Assembly: GCF_010672085.1 (NCBI RefSeq)
Contig: NZ_JAAHHT010000034.1
Coordinates: forward strand, 1-45,099
Source of the DNA: Okeania sp. SIO3I5
GTDB lineage: Bacteria > Cyanobacteriota > Cyanobacteriia > Cyanobacteriales > Microcoleaceae
Length of the DNA: 45,099 nucleotides
Reading direction: 5' to 3'
The notes below the pieces were generated by a model that ran no database searches, was not told the DNA's origin, and saw only the letters and a program-made list of their open reading frames with translations. The stretch's first letter is position 1. Every line of letters begins with the position of its first letter. The translations under genes were made by a program, and so were the position numbers. Below, piece after piece: positions 42,062 through 45,099 of this stretch.

Positions 42062-45000
42062 TTACCAAGGCGAACCGATCATTGTAAATGCTGCCCAATA
42101 ATAAGGATGAGATAAATCCCTCTTACCTCCCCTGACTAACTCCGGTGGTAAAGGCAAATATTGATTACCATTTCGGAGTATATGACCATCTTGTAAATCC
42201 ACATCTCCCTTTAACATTGCCAATTGAGCTTCTCGTAATGCTTCTGCTTTTATAGGTCTTTTTGACAAATTCCGATAAAACTCAGTCATTAAAGCTAATG
42301 TACCAGTATCACTAACATACCAAAGACTTGCCAAAGCAGACTTTACTCCTGCTTGGACTGCCAATCCCGCAAAACCTAACTCAGCATCTTCATCTCCCAC
42401 AGCAGTAGTACAAGCACTCAAAACCAATAATTCCACCTGGGGACTATACAAACGTAACTGACGCAACTCATTTAAGTGTAGCTTAGTATCCCAAAATTGA
42501 ATATAAGAATTGTCAGCACCTCCTGGATGAAATTCTCCATGAGTAGCTAAGTGAATAATTCTGAATTTTTCTTTGTTGCGTTGCTGCTTCAAATTTTCCA
42601 GAGTAAATTCTTGATTTAAAAAAGACTTACCACGCCAAAGATTATTGACAATGGTTTCAAGTTCTACAGGTACTGCAGGTAGAGGAGTTTGGTTAGCAGT
42701 CGCAGGAAATTCAGATGCTCCCATTGCTAAAACTTGAGAATCATTTAATCCCACATATCTTGTATCGGTTAAACTAAAACTAGGAATTAAACCCAAACTA
42801 TATTTTTCTACTAGGAATTCTTTGTCATCACCATCATATAAAGCTGCTATGGGAAGAGTTCGCAAACCACTATCCATTGAAAAAATTGTCATGTTTATAT
42901 CGTGATTTGCCAATTCTTGAGCTATTGGTTCAATCAACCATTGATATAATTTTTGAGCATTTGATAAATAATCGTCAGAATCTAATTGACTAGGGGTTCT
43001 AATTTGGTTAGTGAATTTTTTAGCAACCTCAATTACCTCCTCCCTGCTTTTGTTGATACTTTTAACGATTGGTTTACCATTGGGCAAAAACAATTGTAGT
43101 TCTAAATAATCGGGTTGTGCAGAAACATATATAATTGCTGGTTTTATACCTATTTTGGCAACACTGCTGAGAGTATTACGGATATTTGCTGCTGTGGCAG
43201 TTCTCTTGGAGATATCTTTCCCTAAATAACTAGCAAATTCCCTGTCTCTGGTTAGTTCTATCTGGGATACGGTATCTGTTAAGCTAATTTGATGGAAGTT
43301 ATTTTTGGGAGAAATTTCTGAGGCAGTAGTTGTAATATTTTCTTCTACGATTATGGTTGGAGTTGCTTTCTGGGAAGAGTTACCTTGAGCAGGATTTTCT
43401 ATGGCAACTGTTTGATTAGACGCTGATGCAGTTAGACTAGAGTTTCTGTCTTCTAAAATATTAGACGCTGGTGCAGTTAGACTAGAGTTTGTGTCTTCTA
43501 AAATATTAGACGCTGGTGCAGTTAGACTAGAGTTTGTGTCTTCTAAAATATTAGACACTGGTTCAATTAGACTAGAGTTCGTGTCTTCTAAAATATTAGA
43601 CACTGGTGTAGTTAGACTAGAGTTTGTATTTTCTAAAATATTATTTGTCTCTGGATTTTCCAAAAGAAGTTGAGAATTATTAGTTTGTTCTAATTCTACT
43701 GTGGTTTGATTTTCATTTTCTACAACAACTAATGGGGGAGGAGCAGTTTGTTCTTGTGAATTTATTGATGATTCGATATTATCTACATTTTCTGTGACAG
43801 AGGTAATAGGTTCGGAATTGTCTAAAACTGGAGAACTTGGTTCCGGTTCTTGAGATGCTATCTGTACTTCCTGGTTTGTATTTAAGGATGGTTCATTATC
43901 TTCCTCAATAGGAATTTGAGTTGTTTCTACCTCAATATTGTCTGATGCTTCGATTAATTCTGGATTTTCCAATGGTTCGTTTAATTCTGGATTTTCCGAT
44001 GCTTCGTCTAATTCTGGTTCAGTCACTTCTGCGGTTTGGTTGTCTTCGTTAGAATTGCTAGACTCTGTTGAGTCTGGTTGGGGTTGACTTTCCTGACTTT
44101 GTGATTCTGTTGTATCTTCGGTATTTTCAGTATTTTCAGTATTTTCGGTATCTTCGGTTGTGGTTTCACTAGAGTTGTCGTTCTGTGGTTGAGAATCTTC
44201 TATTTCTTTGAGAACGAAACTATTTGGTAGAGAGCGATCGCCCGAAATAGTAATTTTTCCATCTGTAATTGCTCCAACAGAACCGTTAGTCGTAGCATCT
44301 CCTACGGTAAATGTTTGTCCTGTACTAATAGCAATATTTCCTCCTGCTAATTCTCCAGCGGTAGAAATGCTGGCAAGATTCTGATTTTGGTTGAAAAAAG
44401 TACCTGTTATTCTGAGAGTATTGCCGGTACTTATTTCTACATTTCCTCCAAGATTTCCACCTTCTGCTTGTATAGATACAACTTCAATATCATTTTCCGC
44501 ACTTAATTTCACTTCCCCTGCATTTCCTGATGTCGCGCTGGAATTTATTCTATCTGTGGTGAGGCGATCGCCTGACTCTAGATTTATCTTTCCTCCTGTT
44601 GTTGTTCCTTTTGCTTCTATCGCTCCAACTTCAATATTATTTTGCGCATTTAATTTTACTTCCCCTGCATTTCCTGATGTGGCGCTGGAATTTATGCTAT
44701 CTGTGGTGAGGCGATCGCCTGACCCTAGATTTATATTTCCTCCTGCTGTTGTTCCTTTTGCTTCTATCGCTCCAACTTCTATATTATTTGTCGCACTCAA
44801 TTTCACTTCCCCTGCATTTCCTGATGTGGCGCTGGAATTTATGCTACCTGTAATCAACAGATCACCTGCTTCTAGATTTACATTTCCTCCTGTTGTTCCT
44901 TTTGCTTCTATAGCTCCAACTTCTATATTATTTTGCGCATTTAATTTTACTTCCCCTGCATTTCCTGATGTGGCGCTGGAATTTATGCTATCTGTGGTGA

Positions 45001-45099
45001 GGCGATCGCCCGACTCTAGATTTATCTTTCCTCCTGCTGTTGTTCCTTCTGCTTCTATCGCTCCAACTTCAATCTGATTTACCGAACTTAATTTCACTT
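42062..45099 (-). CDS. Secreted repeat protein with C-terminal CHAT (caspase-like) domain, 5' end outside window
   Basis: At least 1011 residues, open at the right edge, so the N-terminus (probably a signal and haemagglutinin-type secretion domain) is missing. The visible part starts with about 54-residue beta-helix repeats (DSINSSATSGNAGEVKL, then NNIEVGAIEAKGTT), as in filamentous-haemagglutinin-like adhesins. A long acidic linker with 20-residue repeats (NILEDTNSSLTAPAS) follows. The last about 350 residues are a CHAT protease domain with the catalytic His in LATHGEF (in-window 853) and Cys in VLSACTTAVGDED (896), ending YYWAAFTMIGSPW. CHAT proteins are caspase/separase relatives. Substrate and trigger unknown. 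Confidence 0.88.
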   Translation of the reverse strand, partial: VKLSSVNQIEVGAIEAEGTTAGGKINLESGDRLTTDSINSSATSGNAGEVKLNAQNNIEVGAIEAKGTTGGNVNLEAGDLLITGSINSSATSGNAGEVKLSATNNIEVGAIEAKGTTAGGNINLGSGDRLTTDSINSSATSGNAGEVKLNAQNNIEVGAIEAKGTTTGGKINLESGDRLTTDRINSSATSGNAGEVKLSAENDIEVVSIQAEGGNLGGNVEISTGNTLRITGTFFNQNQNLASISTAGELAGGNIAISTGQTFTVGDATTNGSVGAITDGKITISGDRSLPNSFVLKEIEDSQPQNDNSSETTTEDTENTENTENTEDTTESQSQESQPQPDSTESSNSNEDNQTAEVTEPELDEASENPELNEPLENPELIEASDNIEVETTQIPIEEDNEPSLNTNQEVQIASQEPEPSSPVLDNSEPITSVTENVDNIESSINSQEQTAPPPLVVVENENQTTVELEQTNNSQLLLENPETNNILENTNSSLTTPVSNILEDTNSSLIEPVSNILEDTNSSLTAPASNILEDTNSSLTAPASNILEDRNSSLTASASNQTVAIENPAQGNSSQKATPTIIVEENITTTASEISPKNNFHQISLTDTVSQIELTRDREFASYLGKDISKRTATAANIRNTLSSVAKIGIKPAIIYVSAQPDYLELQLFLPNGKPIVKSINKSREEVIEVAKKFTNQIRTPSQLDSDDYLSNAQKLYQWLIEPIAQELANHDINMTIFSMDSGLRTLPIAALYDGDDKEFLVEKYSLGLIPSFSLTDTRYVGLNDSQVLAMGASEFPATANQTPLPAVPVELETIVNNLWRGKSFLNQEFTLENLKQQRNKEKFRIIHLATHGEFHPGGADNSYIQFWDTKLHLNELRQLRLYSPQVELLVLSACTTAVGDEDAELGFAGLAVQAGVKSALASLWYVSDTGTLALMTEFYRNLSKRPIKAEALREAQLAMLKGDVDLQDGHILRNGNQYLPLPPELVRGGKRDLSHPYYWAAFTMIGSPW

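Noticed and set aside
44391-45077. 228-codon open frame on the plus strand
   Set aside because: It is antisense to the repeat region of the CHAT gene; the long frame follows from the repeat's codon pattern.

Overview
The window looks like chromosome from a filamentous, probably marine, cyanobacterium of the Okeania/Trichodesmium/Oscillatoria type. Evidence: psb28 (photosystem II assembly), a KaiB-family protein, PilT with a proline-rich leader, many HIP1 octamers (GCGATCGC), AT-rich DNA, low coding density, and intergenic DNA full of short tandem repeats, MITEs and TnpB relics. The genus is inference. No rRNA, tRNA or CRISPR array was recognised.

Layout. 1-2.6 kb: a two-gene ATPase/DUF4435 pair matching the PARIS anti-phage layout (ariA/ariB-like), with a 35-bp scrap of a second ATPase copy at the window edge. 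2.8-4.4 kb: a TA-flanked MITE, then a Uma2 nuclease gene broken by a nonsense codon whose 3' end is tandemly repeated three more times. 4.5-7.3 kb: KaiB-domain protein, TnpB relic, MITE with an 8-bp target duplication, pilT. 8.0-15.1 kb: an uncharacterised cluster with a PD-(D/E)XK-like protein, a zinc-ribbon coiled-coil protein, a P-loop GTPase, two paralogous tail-anchored proteins and a four-helix membrane protein with a large extracytoplasmic coiled coil. 15.3-20.0 kb: an ABC exporter (permease and ATPase) whose two genes are separated by eight 77-bp repeats and a decayed TnpB element. 20.8-24.5 kb: M48 protease, psb28, mogA/moaB, and a C-terminal processing protease. 25-31.7 kb: two copies of a DUF262-HEPN cassette, one decayed and one apparently intact, flanking a COG0523 GTPase fusion and an XRE regulator. 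32.2-37.9 kb: a giant alpha-2-macroglobulin lipoprotein. 39.4-41.2 kb: an orphan OmpR-type response regulator and a small NfeD-like membrane protein. 42.1-45.1 kb: the C-terminal part of a secreted, repeat-rich CHAT (caspase-like) protein that runs off the window.

How the genes work together. Housekeeping and photosynthesis functions sit in the middle. Around them are probable conflict modules: the PARIS-like pair, DUF262-HEPN, and possibly the GTPase/membrane cluster and the CHAT protein. Paralogous empty sites let several MITE insertions be read directly. At least one family leaves TA duplications, and one MITE is nested inside another.

Most interesting candidates: (i) the 8-15 kb GTPase/tail-anchored/coiled-coil membrane cluster; (ii) the HEPN RNase fused to a translation-factor-like beta-barrel and paired with DUF262; (iii) the 706-aa fusion of an unknown coiled-coil domain to a COG0523 GTPase without its metal-binding cysteines. 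All function calls come from reading motifs; no database search was run.
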